Assembly: GCA_020635905.1 (NCBI GenBank)
Contig: JACJYV010000010.1
Coordinates: 62,001-126,000 of the forward strand
Length of the DNA: 64,000 nt
Origin: Bacteroidia bacterium
GTDB lineage: Bacteria > Bacteroidota > Bacteroidia > J057 > JADKCL01
Reading direction: 5' to 3'
Shown here piece after piece: positions 15,822-24,173 of the stretch (position 1 is its first letter; the number at the start of each line of letters is the position of its first letter). The notes below the pieces were generated by a model, which did not search any database, had not been told where the DNA came from, and was given only the letters and a program-made list of their open reading frames with translations. A program made the position numbers and the translations under genes.

Positions 15822-16708
15822 TTTTTATCTCCTTCTGTTATGGATTTTCCGAAACGGTAGGTGCCTGAAATGGAAGGGGTAAAACCCAGTTGCTGGTGAT
15901 AGCTGCCCGCAAAATCTATCTGCAGATCCCGCCAGTTGACCCCCAGGCCTGCATTGAACACAATGGGTTGGGTGCCAACGCCCATGCGGGCGGTGATGAA
16001 ATCATTGATTTTGTATTCCACCCCACCATGAAAAGCCAGCGGGTAAGCCACATTCTTCTCCACATCGGCCACCAGCAGCACCTTGTCTGAAGCCTGGTAA
16101 CCCAGTCCCAGACTCAAAACGGTAGGAATTCTCTCTTTATAAGCCAATTCTTTGCTGATATTGGCTGCATTTGCATTGAAAACAGAAAAACCCAGGTTGA
16201 GGTCCTGAGTAAGTTTCACATTTACCCCTGCATTCACATAAAAGGCAAAGGCAGATCCGTAATTTACGGCTGAATTTTGGCTGGAAATGGCAATATTGGT
16301 CATGTTGAATTTCACTCCCATGCGCACCCGGTCGATCACAGAAGTGGCGTAGGTCAGGCCGAGGCGGGCTTCACTGTAGTTTTTGGAGCCAAATCCCGAA
16401 AAATCAATCCCCCCGTAATGCAATTCATTGAAAGGCATGGCAAATCCGCCCGACCCGTAATTCAGTTCTGCGAGGCCAAAGCGACGCTCCACATTCACCC
16501 CTGCATACATGCGGTCAAGCCCCGCCAACCCGGCCGGGTTGGCAAACATGCTCCAGAAATCCCCGGAAACAGCCGTATAGGCGTTGCCCAGGCCGATGCG
16601 CCGGGCCCCGGTCAATTGCTCATCTCCGCCCGCCCTGCTTTGCAGAGGGAAGAAAATGAGGAACAAAAGCGAGGCAAAAGAAATTTGTCGAAGTAATTTT
16701 GCGATCAC
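15818..16708 (-). CDS. PorV/PorQ-like outer-membrane protein
   Basis: A 296-residue protein beginning at GTG. It has a signal peptide (LLRQISFASLLFLIFF, cleavage near SRAGG) and a FadL/PorV-like start of the mature part (LTGARRIGLGNAYTAVSGD followed by MFANPAGLAGL). The rest is beta-strand repeats with aromatic belts, ending GTYRFGKS. The NPAGLA motif is typical of this family, whose members shuttle cargo for type IX secretion (PorV) or are FadL-like channels; which applies here cannot be told. The 3' end overlaps the HhH/barrel gene by 4 bases (translational coupling). It is divergent from the serine hydrolase gene. Confidence 0.78.
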   Translation of the reverse strand: MIAKLLRQISFASLLFLIFFPLQSRAGGDEQLTGARRIGLGNAYTAVSGDFWSMFANPAGLAGLDRMYAGVNVERRFGLAELNYGSGGFAMPFNELHYGGIDFSGFGSKNYSEARLGLTYATSVIDRVRMGVKFNMTNIAISSQNSAVNYGSAFAFYVNAGVNVKLTQDLNLGFSVFNANAANISKELAYKERIPTVLSLGLGYQASDKVLLVADVEKNVAYPLAFHGGVEYKINDFITARMGVGTQPIVFNAGLGVNWRDLQIDFAGSYHQQLGFTPSISGTYRFGKSITEGDKK

Positions 16709-16766
16709 GAAGAACTAATTTTGGACTTGTTCCTTAATACTATCAGATCGTAAATTAGGGAAAGAT

Positions 16767-18185
16767 TTGGTATTTCATAAATACATATTGTTAACCTTTC
16801 GGTGGATATTGTTCATATTTCCTGCTTTGCAATTTGCGGGATTATCCGCCCAACCTCCCCAGCAGGTAGCTTCCCTGGGCAGGATGGAGATGTTTTTGGA
16901 CTCTATTACCCGTACTGAGGGCTTTTCGGGCTCAGTAGCCTTGAATTATAAGGGGGAAATGCTTTTAAATAAAAGCTTTGGGTTGGCCGACGTAAAGGAA
17001 AATATTCCCCTCAAACCCCGCAACAGGTTCATGATCGCCTCCATTTCCAAAGGATTTACGGCCACCGCCATCTTGCGGCTGGCTCAGGAGGGAAAAATCT
17101 CGCTCAATGGCTCGCTGGCAGAATATTTGCCTGAATATCCGGGCCCGCATGCAGATGAAATCACGGTCAGGCAGTTGCTCAACCACACCTCAGGCATCCG
17201 CGACTTCATCAACGACGATTTTATCGAATTCAACCTGAAACGGCTTCTAAAATGGAAGCCTGAAATATCTGACCTGATCCATCATATTGGGAGCAAAACC
17301 CTGCTTTTTCGCCCGGGCGAAAGCTATAGCTACTCCAATTCGGGCTATGTGCTGCTGGCTGCCATTGTGGAAAAAGTAACCCACATTTCGTACGAAGAAT
17401 ATATCCGCAGCCTGATTCTAAACCCGCTGAAGCTCTCGAATACAGGATTTGGGAAAATGGAACCTGGAGAGGGCTATACCCGCGCTTTCAGGGGCAGTCG
17501 CTGGAAAAAGCGTCCCACCCGTAATTTTGAACCCAACTGGACCTATGGCCTGGGCGGCATGTATTCCAATGCAGCAGATCTGGTGAAATGGGGCCGCAGT
17601 TTTCGGGATACCTTGATTTTGAACCAGGAATGGCGCAAAATTCCCTTTGACCGCGACAGCGCCGCCGTGGAGGATGTCTTCAATCTTTACGGTTTGGGTT
17701 GGGAACTGGGGCGCACGGGCTTGAATGATTACTATTCCCACGGAGGATATTTCCCGGGCTGGGCGTCTTATCTGCTTCACTATCCTGATACGGACCTGAC
17801 CATCGTGGTACTCAGCAATTATGCCGATGTGGATCCGTTTGAAGTGGCAGAACAAATGGCGCATTACTGGTTTTGGAATAATCTGCCCCGTGACCTGCGC
17901 GACGCCCACAAATCCGACCGCGACCACCTGATCAATGGAGAATATCACCTGGAGGAGGGCGAACTGGAAGGAAATGATTTTTGGATGTTATTGGGCTCAT
18001 CTATTGAAATCAGGCAGAAAAATGACCGCATGCAGGTGGGACATGATTTTGCCTGGCAGGAATTGCAGCAAATCTCCCTGCACGGTTGGCAGTTTGAGGA
18101 CCAGCCCTGGTTGCTGGAATTTGAAGACGAAACGGTGAAAATCACGGATACTGAGTCAGAAATGGTGGTGATTTATGCGAAATGA
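16767..18185 (+). CDS. Serine hydrolase, class C beta-lactamase/penicillin-binding fold
   Basis: 472 residues with a signal peptide (LLTFRWILFIFPALQFAGL, cleavage near LSA). Catalytic motifs of the family: S-x-x-K as S92-I-S-K95 in MIASISKGF, Y-x-N in YSYSNSGYVLL, and a HGG in place of KTG (YSHGGYFPGW). Family members are periplasmic or surface esterases, peptidases or peptidoglycan-acting enzymes; beta-lactamase activity is not implied. About 100 residues follow the catalytic domain. No ATG gives the signal peptide: the reading frame starts at TTG 16767, and the first in-frame ATG (codon 40) would remove it. It is transcribed divergently from the PorV-like gene with 58 bp between them. Confidence 0.85.
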   Translation: MVFHKYILLTFRWILFIFPALQFAGLSAQPPQQVASLGRMEMFLDSITRTEGFSGSVALNYKGEMLLNKSFGLADVKENIPLKPRNRFMIASISKGFTATAILRLAQEGKISLNGSLAEYLPEYPGPHADEITVRQLLNHTSGIRDFINDDFIEFNLKRLLKWKPEISDLIHHIGSKTLLFRPGESYSYSNSGYVLLAAIVEKVTHISYEEYIRSLILNPLKLSNTGFGKMEPGEGYTRAFRGSRWKKRPTRNFEPNWTYGLGGMYSNAADLVKWGRSFRDTLILNQEWRKIPFDRDSAAVEDVFNLYGLGWELGRTGLNDYYSHGGYFPGWASYLLHYPDTDLTIVVLSNYADVDPFEVAEQMAHYWFWNNLPRDLRDAHKSDRDHLINGEYHLEEGELEGNDFWMLLGSSIEIRQKNDRMQVGHDFAWQELQQISLHGWQFEDQPWLLEFEDETVKITDTESEMVVIYAK

Positions 18186-18373
18186 ATGATTGCCCGGGGG
18201 TAGGAGTGAATTAGTAAAGGGTGGAATTGGGGGAGAATGGGTTTGGTGGAATGTATTGTGGGAAAATTTTGCAGTCAAATTTCAAATCACGGGAAAGGGA
18301 ATCCGAAAAAAGCTGTAATTTAAGAGGGTGATGGAAGACCAGCGGGGAATTCGCCATTTCACAGGAAAAAGAG

Positions 18374-19378
18374 ATGAAATTTTCTACCCGGGAAAAAGAG
18401 AAAGAGGCGCATAAAGCCTCCTTTGCGCAGCAAAAAAAGAATGAAGAGACCAGCGCAAGCCTGGCTCCACCCGATTTCAATCCCCAGGCATCGCCCGTTC
18501 AGGCCAAAGGCAAGGGCAAAGTAAAAGAAAAAGACGGAGTCTGGCAGGTTCCTGAAAAGACCGGCAAAGCCGAAAAAGGCCCGCTGGCCATTAAGGGAAG
18601 GGGCGACAAGAGCGCCATGGACGCCTCAGATGTAAATCAGGGCTCCATTGGTGATTGCTATTTCCTCGCTTCGCTGGCTGCGGTGGCCTACACCAACCCG
18701 GGTTTGCTTGAAAAAGCCATTACTGATAACAAAAACGGCACCTACACCGTCACTCTTTATTCCCGCAAGAGAGACGGAATTGGTCAGGCCAGTTCAGATT
18801 CTAGCACGGGCATATTTTCCAAACTCGTGGCACGCACTATCACTGTGGATGCAGCTTTGCCCACCTCGGTGGATGGCATAGATTCGGCCAATGCAGATGC
18901 AGAAGGTCTGTTGCCTCACGCTACGGGTGGCGACAAAAATAAGGCTGGAGAAACGGAATTGTGGGTGAAAATCATCGAAAAAGCCTACGCTGTGCTGAAT
19001 GGCGGCTACGACAATATCGGCAACGGAGGATTTTCTGAAAATGCCCTGGAAGCCCTTACGGGCAAGCAATTTTCCGAAAATACCTTCAGCAGAGGGGGAG
19101 GATCGGTCAAAAAACGCCTGATCAAATCCACCAAAGAAGGCACCCCGGCCACCGTTTCCACCAAAAGCGATGGCGACATCGAGGACCAGGCCGACGACGT
19201 CAAGGCGTATGCCGAGAAAAATGACATTGTGGGCGGACACGCCTACACCGTACTCAAGGCCGACGAAAGCGGCCTCCTGATCCGGAATCCATGGGGGCAG
19301 AATGCCTCCAATACGACTCCTTTTGTAACCTGGGCTCAATTTTCGGCTCTGTTCGACCAGTACGCTTACCAGAGATAA
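18374..19378 (+). CDS. Calpain-like C2 family cysteine protease
   Basis: 334 residues. The catalytic triad of the calpain C2 family is visible: Cys95 in NQGSIGDCYFLASLA, His289 in GGHAYTVL and Asn305 in IRNPWGQ. No signal peptide. The first ~80 residues are charged and low-complexity (EKEKEAHKASFAQQKK, then PPDFNPQASPVQAKGKGK), resembling the disordered leaders of toxins found with extracellular contractile injection systems or other polymorphic toxins; this is inference from look alone. An 98-codon ORF follows 85 bp downstream on the same strand and may be a partner or inhibitor. The catalytic core seems complete, so an active protease is likely. Confidence 0.85.
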   Translation: MKFSTREKEKEAHKASFAQQKKNEETSASLAPPDFNPQASPVQAKGKGKVKEKDGVWQVPEKTGKAEKGPLAIKGRGDKSAMDASDVNQGSIGDCYFLASLAAVAYTNPGLLEKAITDNKNGTYTVTLYSRKRDGIGQASSDSSTGIFSKLVARTITVDAALPTSVDGIDSANADAEGLLPHATGGDKNKAGETELWVKIIEKAYAVLNGGYDNIGNGGFSENALEALTGKQFSENTFSRGGGSVKKRLIKSTKEGTPATVSTKSDGDIEDQADDVKAYAEKNDIVGGHAYTVLKADESGLLIRNPWGQNASNTTPFVTWAQFSALFDQYAYQR

Positions 19379-19463
19379 GCCGCAAAAGGAGAAGTCCAGT
19401 AGCAGGGTGAATACCCTGAACTGAAAGAAATAAATATCATTCAGTCCTCTGGGACTCAATCAA

Positions 19464-19760
19464 TTGCAAGTGCAAAATTCTGAAGTGGACATACAAGCTG
19501 ATTTTCAATTTGCCGGGGGATCCGTGCTTTCTGTCGGGGCCCACGTCCTGACCACAGGCTCGCCTTACGAAGCGGAAAAAGAGGGTAAAAAGGAGGCCTG
19601 CGCCAAGATAAGGGTGGACCAGGCAGAGCGCATGAAGTTTTTTGTGGGGGATGAAATCGAATTAAGCCCGGAAGAAAAGCTGATCGTCAAAGCCATTATC
19701 CTGCCCAAAACCAAACAGGAGAGAGGCAAAATCTACCTGGATTGGGCTGAAAAAGGCTGA
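19464..19760 (+). CDS. Small protein downstream of the calpain-like protease
   Basis: An ORF of 98 codons from TTG 19464 (GTG 19470 is an alternative; there is no ATG, and an in-frame stop lies at 19431). The product is acidic and mixed: FQFAGGSVLSVGAHVLTTG, a lysine/glutamate stretch, then MKFFVGDEIELSPEEKL and VKAIILPKTK. No family recognised. Its codon pattern, strand and position behind a protease gene suggest a cognate inhibitor or immunity protein, but nothing in the sequence proves it. It ends one base before the stop of the convergent YggS-type gene. Confidence 0.5.
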   Translation: MQVQNSEVDIQADFQFAGGSVLSVGAHVLTTGSPYEAEKEGKKEACAKIRVDQAERMKFFVGDEIELSPEEKLIVKAIILPKTKQERGKIYLDWAEKG

Positions 19761-19761
19761 A

Positions 19762-20442
19762 TCAACCCCGGTCCCCAAAAATGGAGCTGCCCACCCGTAC
19801 CAGGGTGGAGCCTTCTGCAATGGCGATTTCAAAATCGCCCGACATACCCATGCTGATTTCCTCCATCTGAACGGCAGGGCCGTTCAGGGTTTGAAACCCG
19901 TCGAAGGCGAGCCTGAGCCGCCTGAATTGGGCCTGGATCACCTTTTCATCGTCCGTAAATTCGGCCATGCCCATTAAACCACGTATCAGAACACCTGGAT
20001 ATTGATCCATATTTTCCAGCACTTCCCGGCATTCTGCCTCAGAAAATCCCCCTTTTTGCTCCTCATTCGAGATATTTATCTGAAGTAAACAAGGAATAAT
20101 CCGCTCATGCAAAATGGCCTGGCGGCCAATTTCTTCCAGCAAACGCGCCGAATCCACGGAGTGGATCAGGTGGATGAAAGGAGCGATAAATTTGACCTTA
20201 TTGCGCTGCAGGTGCCCGATCATGTGCCAGCGCACTTCTGGCAACTGAGGGTGTTTATCGACCAGTTCCTGCACCCGGTTTTCCCCGAAATCGAGCTGCC
20301 CTGCCGCATAAGCTTCCCTAATCAAAGCCATGGGCTTGGTTTTGGAAACTGCAATCAATCGCACTGAGCCTGGCGGACGCCCGTATTTTTTTTCAGCCTG
20401 GCGAATTTCAAAATGGATGTGGTTCAGATTTTCCCTGATCAT
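19762..20442 (-). CDS. YggS/PROSC family PLP homeostasis protein
   Basis: 226 residues, the usual length. The N-terminal GSVRLIAVSKTKPM contains the PLP-binding lysine (VSKTK), followed by GENRVQELVDKHPQL, WHMIGHLQRNKVKF, LLQINISNEEQKGGF and the C-terminal MGMSGDFEIAIAEGSTLVRVGSSIFG, all hallmark segments of the fold-type III family. These proteins carry PLP and help control vitamin B6 and amino acid pools; they have no known catalytic reaction. Monocistronic as far as can be seen, convergent with the protease unit. Confidence 0.95.
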   Translation of the reverse strand: MIRENLNHIHFEIRQAEKKYGRPPGSVRLIAVSKTKPMALIREAYAAGQLDFGENRVQELVDKHPQLPEVRWHMIGHLQRNKVKFIAPFIHLIHSVDSARLLEEIGRQAILHERIIPCLLQINISNEEQKGGFSEAECREVLENMDQYPGVLIRGLMGMAEFTDDEKVIQAQFRRLRLAFDGFQTLNGPAVQMEEISMGMSGDFEIAIAEGSTLVRVGSSIFGDRG

Positions 20443-20665
20443 GCCTTAAAATTTCCACATTCCCCTGACCTTTGCAAACCCTTTTACCCGAAGATCTGAA
20501 AAATGCCCTGATTTCGACCGAAATTATGCTTTTTGGGAAAAAATTATAAAATTATTAATCGCAATTAAACCTTGCCCGCCTGCCATAGTCCAAGGTGTGT
20601 TCTGGCACCCTAATTGCCAAGATACTAACCGAAAAAATTAAATCATCAATTAAATTTAATTATCC

Positions 20666-21115
20666 ATGAAACAGAATTTGATCACAACTCTCGCCGCTTT
20701 CGCTCTGGTATTTGCCACGGTTTTCAGCCTCAAAGCCAGTGCAATTTACCTTGAGCCCGGTCAGGATGCCCGTGAGGCCAGTTTTCAGCAGGTAAGGTGG
20801 GAACGTTTGGGAGCCCGAAACGTGAATTACGGCCTCGACCACGATGAAATTCTGGTCACTGCGGCTGAAGGAAAATTTACCGCGGTGAAGCTTTTTGTGA
20901 AAAAAGCCCCTATCAATATGCACAGAATGGTGATCCATTTTGCCAACGGAGCCGATCAGGAAGTGGAATTGCGCAATACCATCCCTGCAGGTGGAGAATC
21001 CAGGGTAATTGATCTGGAGGGAGGCCAAAGGATCATTCGCCGGGTTTCTTTCTGGTACGACACCAAAGGAATCATGACCCGCAAAGGATCTCTGATCCTC
21101 TGGGGCAGACATTGA
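20666..21115 (+). CDS. Secreted DUF2541-like protein
   Basis: 149 residues with a signal peptide (LITTLAAFALVFATVFSLKA, cleavage near ASA). The mature part reads as a beta-sandwich: WERLGARNVNYGLDHDEI, FTAVKLFVKKAPINMHRM, IHFANGADQEVEL, SRVIDLEGGQRIIRRVSFWY. This pattern (tryptophan, LG, D..., then SR-IDL-GG-R-I) is like DUF2541 family proteins; the assignment is from memory and moderate. Function is unknown. It has a long AT-rich upstream region and a strong terminator 43 bp after the stop, so it is a single-gene transcript. Confidence 0.7.
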   Translation: MKQNLITTLAAFALVFATVFSLKASAIYLEPGQDAREASFQQVRWERLGARNVNYGLDHDEILVTAAEGKFTAVKLFVKKAPINMHRMVIHFANGADQEVELRNTIPAGGESRVIDLEGGQRIIRRVSFWYDTKGIMTRKGSLILWGRH

Positions 21116-21157
21116 CATATTGGCTGTTTGCCACCTCTCCTTTAATTATTACTTTTG

Positions 21158-21191
21158 AAAAGGTCCTTCGGAAAGTCCGAAGGACCTTTTT
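21158..21191 (+). terminator. Rho-independent terminator after the DUF2541-like gene
   Basis: AAAAGGTCCTTCGGA pairs perfectly with TCCGAAGGACCTTTT around a 3-base loop, 15 bp of stem, ending in a T-run. It lies 43 bp after the stop at 21115. Confidence 0.9.
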
Positions 21192-21211
21192 GCTAAATCC
21201 ATCTTATAAAA

Positions 21212-21769
21212 ATGGCCCATCCCGAATTTGCCGAATTCCTGAATTTCTTTCCCGAAATTGAGTTTCCCTACACCCAAAATGACCAAACCGTGGAAGAAAT
21301 TTCCCAGGTCAGCCAGCGCGTCCCGGTCGAAATGACCCGAAAATTCATCACGGATGCGCCCGGCAGCCTGCTGATCGGGGAGGGGGGACCCAATTATCCT
21401 GAGTCCGAGGATTTGTACATCCTGGATGCCTTCATTCCCGTGGGAAAATACCAAAGGGGGGAATTTTGGGGCCTGTTGTATTGCCTGGTCTATCAGGGTT
21501 GCGCCGAGTTGGGGTTGGCCAGCTACACCAAAGGAGGAGAACTGGTTTCACGCATTCATTTTGCGGGCTCAGACAGTGATTTGCATGGCCTGGAAGGCAC
21601 ACTGTACGATCGGGGAGGCGAGGTAAAGTTGAAGCAAACGGATTTTCAGGAGGGGGATAAGGGGCATTATGAAAGGGCTTTGGCCGTGCATGAACGGCAC
21701 ATTTCTATGGGGGAGCAGGGAGTAATGCTGGATAATGCCACGGGAGAGGTAATTCGGGACGAATTTTAA
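21212..21769 (+). CDS. Hypothetical protein
   Basis: 185 residues, no signal peptide and no recognised family. It begins MAHPEFAEFLNFFPEIEFPYT and has a mixed alpha/beta appearance with a hydrophobic centre (LYILDAFIPVG, FWGLLYCLVYQGCAELGLASY) and a charged C-terminus ending GEVIRDEF. Probably cytoplasmic. It starts 21 bp after the preceding terminator and its end overlaps the convergent lipoprotein gene by 4 bases. Confidence 0.65.
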   Translation: MAHPEFAEFLNFFPEIEFPYTQNDQTVEEISQVSQRVPVEMTRKFITDAPGSLLIGEGGPNYPESEDLYILDAFIPVGKYQRGEFWGLLYCLVYQGCAELGLASYTKGGELVSRIHFAGSDSDLHGLEGTLYDRGGEVKLKQTDFQEGDKGHYERALAVHERHISMGEQGVMLDNATGEVIRDEF

Positions 21770-22296
21770 TAACAGCTGAAGCCTTCAACCACTTCCTGAA
21801 ACTCAGCATAGAGGTAGGGTGATTCTGATCCTGAGCGTTCCAGGCTGATGATCAGGGTTTTGCCGCCGCAGTATACCCCAAAAAACTCCATGGACACAGG
21901 CTGACCCAGGATGGCAAAGGTCATGGTCAGGCCGAGGCCGGGCAATTCTCCAAAGGTTCGGGCGTCAATCTGGGTAAAATGAATTTCAGAGGCTTCCAGC
22001 GCCATGCCTGAGGTCATGCTTTCGCGGTAGGCCTCCAGGGTGCGGATGATATCCAGGGTATCGTTGAAGGAATTGATGGTGATGATGCCATCCTCGCCCC
22101 AGCCTTCCTTTTCAATGGTCACGGAGTAGCCCGCGTGGTCTTCCAGGGCCATATCTTCCGTGATGGACCAGCCGTTGGGGCAGACAAAGGAAAAATTATT
22201 GCGTTCCACCCGTTGGGACGGGCTTTTTCCGCAACCTGAAAGGAAATACAGGCATGCTCCAAGGCAAAAAATTATAGTCAACAGCTTCCTTTTCAT
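21766..22296 (-). CDS. Lipoprotein of unknown function
   Basis: 176 residues with a lipoprotein signal: LLTIIFCLGACLYFLSGC, with the cysteine at residue 22 as the likely lipidation site. The mature part (FSFVCPNGWSI..., SVTIEKEGWGEDGIITINSF, ISLERSG) looks like a PsbP/Mog1-like small alpha/beta domain, but this is only a resemblance. It is 1 bp downstream of the MpaB-type oxygenase gene and is probably in the same operon. Confidence 0.72.
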   Translation of the reverse strand: MKRKLLTIIFCLGACLYFLSGCGKSPSQRVERNNFSFVCPNGWSITEDMALEDHAGYSVTIEKEGWGEDGIITINSFNDTLDIIRTLEAYRESMTSGMALEASEIHFTQIDARTFGELPGLGLTMTFAILGQPVSMEFFGVYCGGKTLIISLERSGSESPYLYAEFQEVVEGFSCY

Positions 22297-22297
22297 A

Positions 22298-23434
22298 TCA
22301 GGACCAGCGTTTCAGCATTTCTTCGGGCACGGTAAAATTCTGGCCTTTGTAGGAATTGAAAAGGCCCACATAGCTTTTGAGTATGGCTTTGGAAGCTTTG
22401 TCGAGGATGACTCCCTTGGGATCGGCAAAGTCTTCCAGCTTTTCCATGACCCGGAACTGAGATTTGAGGAAGGAGGGAATGAATTTAGACAAACACCCTC
22501 GCGGGGCTTCCACGCCCAGGTGTTCGGCCAGGTCCGTGCCGTTGAGGTAGCGGATCATGATGGCAGGGAAATTGTCCCCAAAATGGCCGGGCAGGACCTT
22601 TTGGGTAAAGGCAATCAGGGACTCGGTCAGGGCTTTGCCGCCAGCTGACGGGCCCGACTGACGGTGCATGATGGTGGTCTTCAGTGCCCTGGCTTCGGCC
22701 AGGGTTTCGGGATTGAGGGCATCCTGCAGGCCGATCAGGCTGCAAATGGCCCGCCAGGTGTGGTAGTAAGCTTCCAGCTTTTCAGGGTTTTCCTCAATGC
22801 CAAACTGCTTCAGTCCGTCGATCATGGAGACGGAAAAGGTGGTCATGGTAATGGCAATGTCTTCCTGGTTGATGGGCTCGCCCAGCAACGGGGTGGCCCA
22901 GCCTTTTTGCTTCAGGAATAAGCGCACGGAGGCATGGATCAGCCGCACCTTGCGGATGGCCTGGATGCCGGGGTGATCGGGCAGCAGGGCGTCTTTGTCC
23001 ATGACGGTCAACAGAAACTGGCCTGTTTCTGCAATTCTGCGGGAAAATTTCTGCAGATCGGGTCCTTCGTGGGCCAGACGGCCCGTTTGGACCAATACTT
23101 CGGCGCCTCGCACGATGGAGTATAATTCGGGCAGGGATTTGAAAAACAGCAGGAGCAAAAACTTGGCCCCGTGGTCAAGGAAGAAGTCGCCAGCCAGGTT
23201 GATCTTATTGAAATCGGCCCATTCGGGCAGCTTATTGACGGTTTTGATGTAATTGACGATGGGCTCGGGAAAGAGATTGAGCGGCGCGTCGATGTTGCGG
23301 ATGAGAAAATCGAACAGATTTTTGGCTTCTTCGGGACCTTTGAGGTCCACAATTTCCTGCACGACCCGATCGGCGAGCGGGTCCATTTCCAGGCGCCTGG
23401 CATCCAGAAAGTCGTTGGTGTAAGCTGAGGGCAT
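22298..23434 (-). CDS. MpaB-family oxygenase (DUF2236)
   Basis: 378 residues with the all-helical pattern of the DUF2236 family, which includes rubber oxygenase Lcp and fungal MpaB. Visible segments: FLIRNIDAPLNLFPEP, INLAGDFFLDHGAKFLLLLFF (histidine that would help bind heme), IRKVRLIHASVRLFL, PINQEDIAITMTTFSV and YYHTWRAICSLIGL. Characterised members are b-type heme oxygenases; the substrate here is unknown. No signal peptide. It is followed at 1 bp by a lipoprotein gene. Confidence 0.82.
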   Translation of the reverse strand: MPSAYTNDFLDARRLEMDPLADRVVQEIVDLKGPEEAKNLFDFLIRNIDAPLNLFPEPIVNYIKTVNKLPEWADFNKINLAGDFFLDHGAKFLLLLFFKSLPELYSIVRGAEVLVQTGRLAHEGPDLQKFSRRIAETGQFLLTVMDKDALLPDHPGIQAIRKVRLIHASVRLFLKQKGWATPLLGEPINQEDIAITMTTFSVSMIDGLKQFGIEENPEKLEAYYHTWRAICSLIGLQDALNPETLAEARALKTTIMHRQSGPSAGGKALTESLIAFTQKVLPGHFGDNFPAIMIRYLNGTDLAEHLGVEAPRGCLSKFIPSFLKSQFRVMEKLEDFADPKGVILDKASKAILKSYVGLFNSYKGQNFTVPEEMLKRWS

Positions 23435-23736
23435 GCCCGAAAATTAGTAAAATTTTGGGTTTTTCAAGGGGGAAGAATTTTATTGGATGGCTCCCCTTCC
23501 CGCGGAAGCGGCGGTGCGTGAGGCATGCGGAGGGCGCGAAGCGGTGCGCAGCACGGATCCCGAAAGCATTCGGGAGAACCCCGCATGTCGATCCTTCGAC
23601 CCTCTTTTGGGAAGATTTCCGGGAGGCTGTAACCTTTGCAAAGGAAATAGGAAGGTGAGTCTTTGCCTCACATTGGAAGGCTTGTAACCGAAAAGCCGGG
23701 CAGGCTTTCGCCTACCCGGACTACATTCCGCTCTGA
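23435..23736. other. GC-rich intergenic region
   Basis: No gene seen. Bases ~23495-23600 are much more GC-rich than the flanks and contain CGAAAGCATTCGGGAGAACC and ACCCCGCATGTCGATCC. This resembles the GC-rich, non-coding stretches at ~38940-39050 and ~46375-46515, so it may be part of a dispersed repeat family of this genome. Confidence 0.45.
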
Positions 23737-24036
23737 TTAATCAGAGGTTACATAGACCCACCGAATATGGACGGTACTGTCTGGAGGGAGTTCGACGTTT
23801 TCGTTTGAATCCAGCCATTCGTCAATGACAGTTTGTCCGTCGTCTTTGATAATCACATGCCTGGTGGAGGGCACAAGATGGTTAACCACAATCGTGGTCA
23901 AAAAGGGGTCTGTTTCCACTGGTTTGAAAACTACTTCGTTGATTTCCACAATGACATTTCCGCCTTGGAAAATGTGTGTGAAGGCAGCATTAAGTACCAG
24001 GCTGCTTGCGATTAATATGGCTTTGAAAGTAAACAT
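23737..24036 (-). CDS. Small secreted protein
   Basis: 99 residues with a short hydrophobic start (FKAILIASSLVLNAAFT) that may be a signal peptide. The rest is beta-rich: NVIVEINEVVFKP, TTIVVNHLVPST, HVIIKDDGQTVIDEW, STVHIRWVYVTSD. No family recognised. It lies downstream of the large NTPase gene on the same strand but is separated from it by a hairpin, so it is probably transcribed alone. Confidence 0.55.
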   Translation of the reverse strand: MFTFKAILIASSLVLNAAFTHIFQGGNVIVEINEVVFKPVETDPFLTTIVVNHLVPSTRHVIIKDDGQTVIDEWLDSNENVELPPDSTVHIRWVYVTSD

Positions 24037-24089
24037 ATGCCCCTGATACTGTGGGGCATAGCTTAAGTTGTGTGGGGGGATTTATTGAA

Positions 24090-24110
24090 CGTTCAAAACA
24101 TTTTTGAACG
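24090..24110 (-). terminator. Hairpin between the NTPase gene and the small secreted protein
   Basis: CGTTCAAAA-CAT-TTTTGAACG is a perfect 9-bp stem with a 3-base loop. A second, weaker AAGGC...GCCTT hairpin lies at about 24129-24147. Both follow the stop of the minus-strand NTPase gene at 24174 and could end its transcript. Confidence 0.55.
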
Positions 24111-24173
24111 CCAGACCACATAAATTAAGGCATCAAAAAGCCTTAAACTGGACTGCAAACGAGGTTTTAGAAA

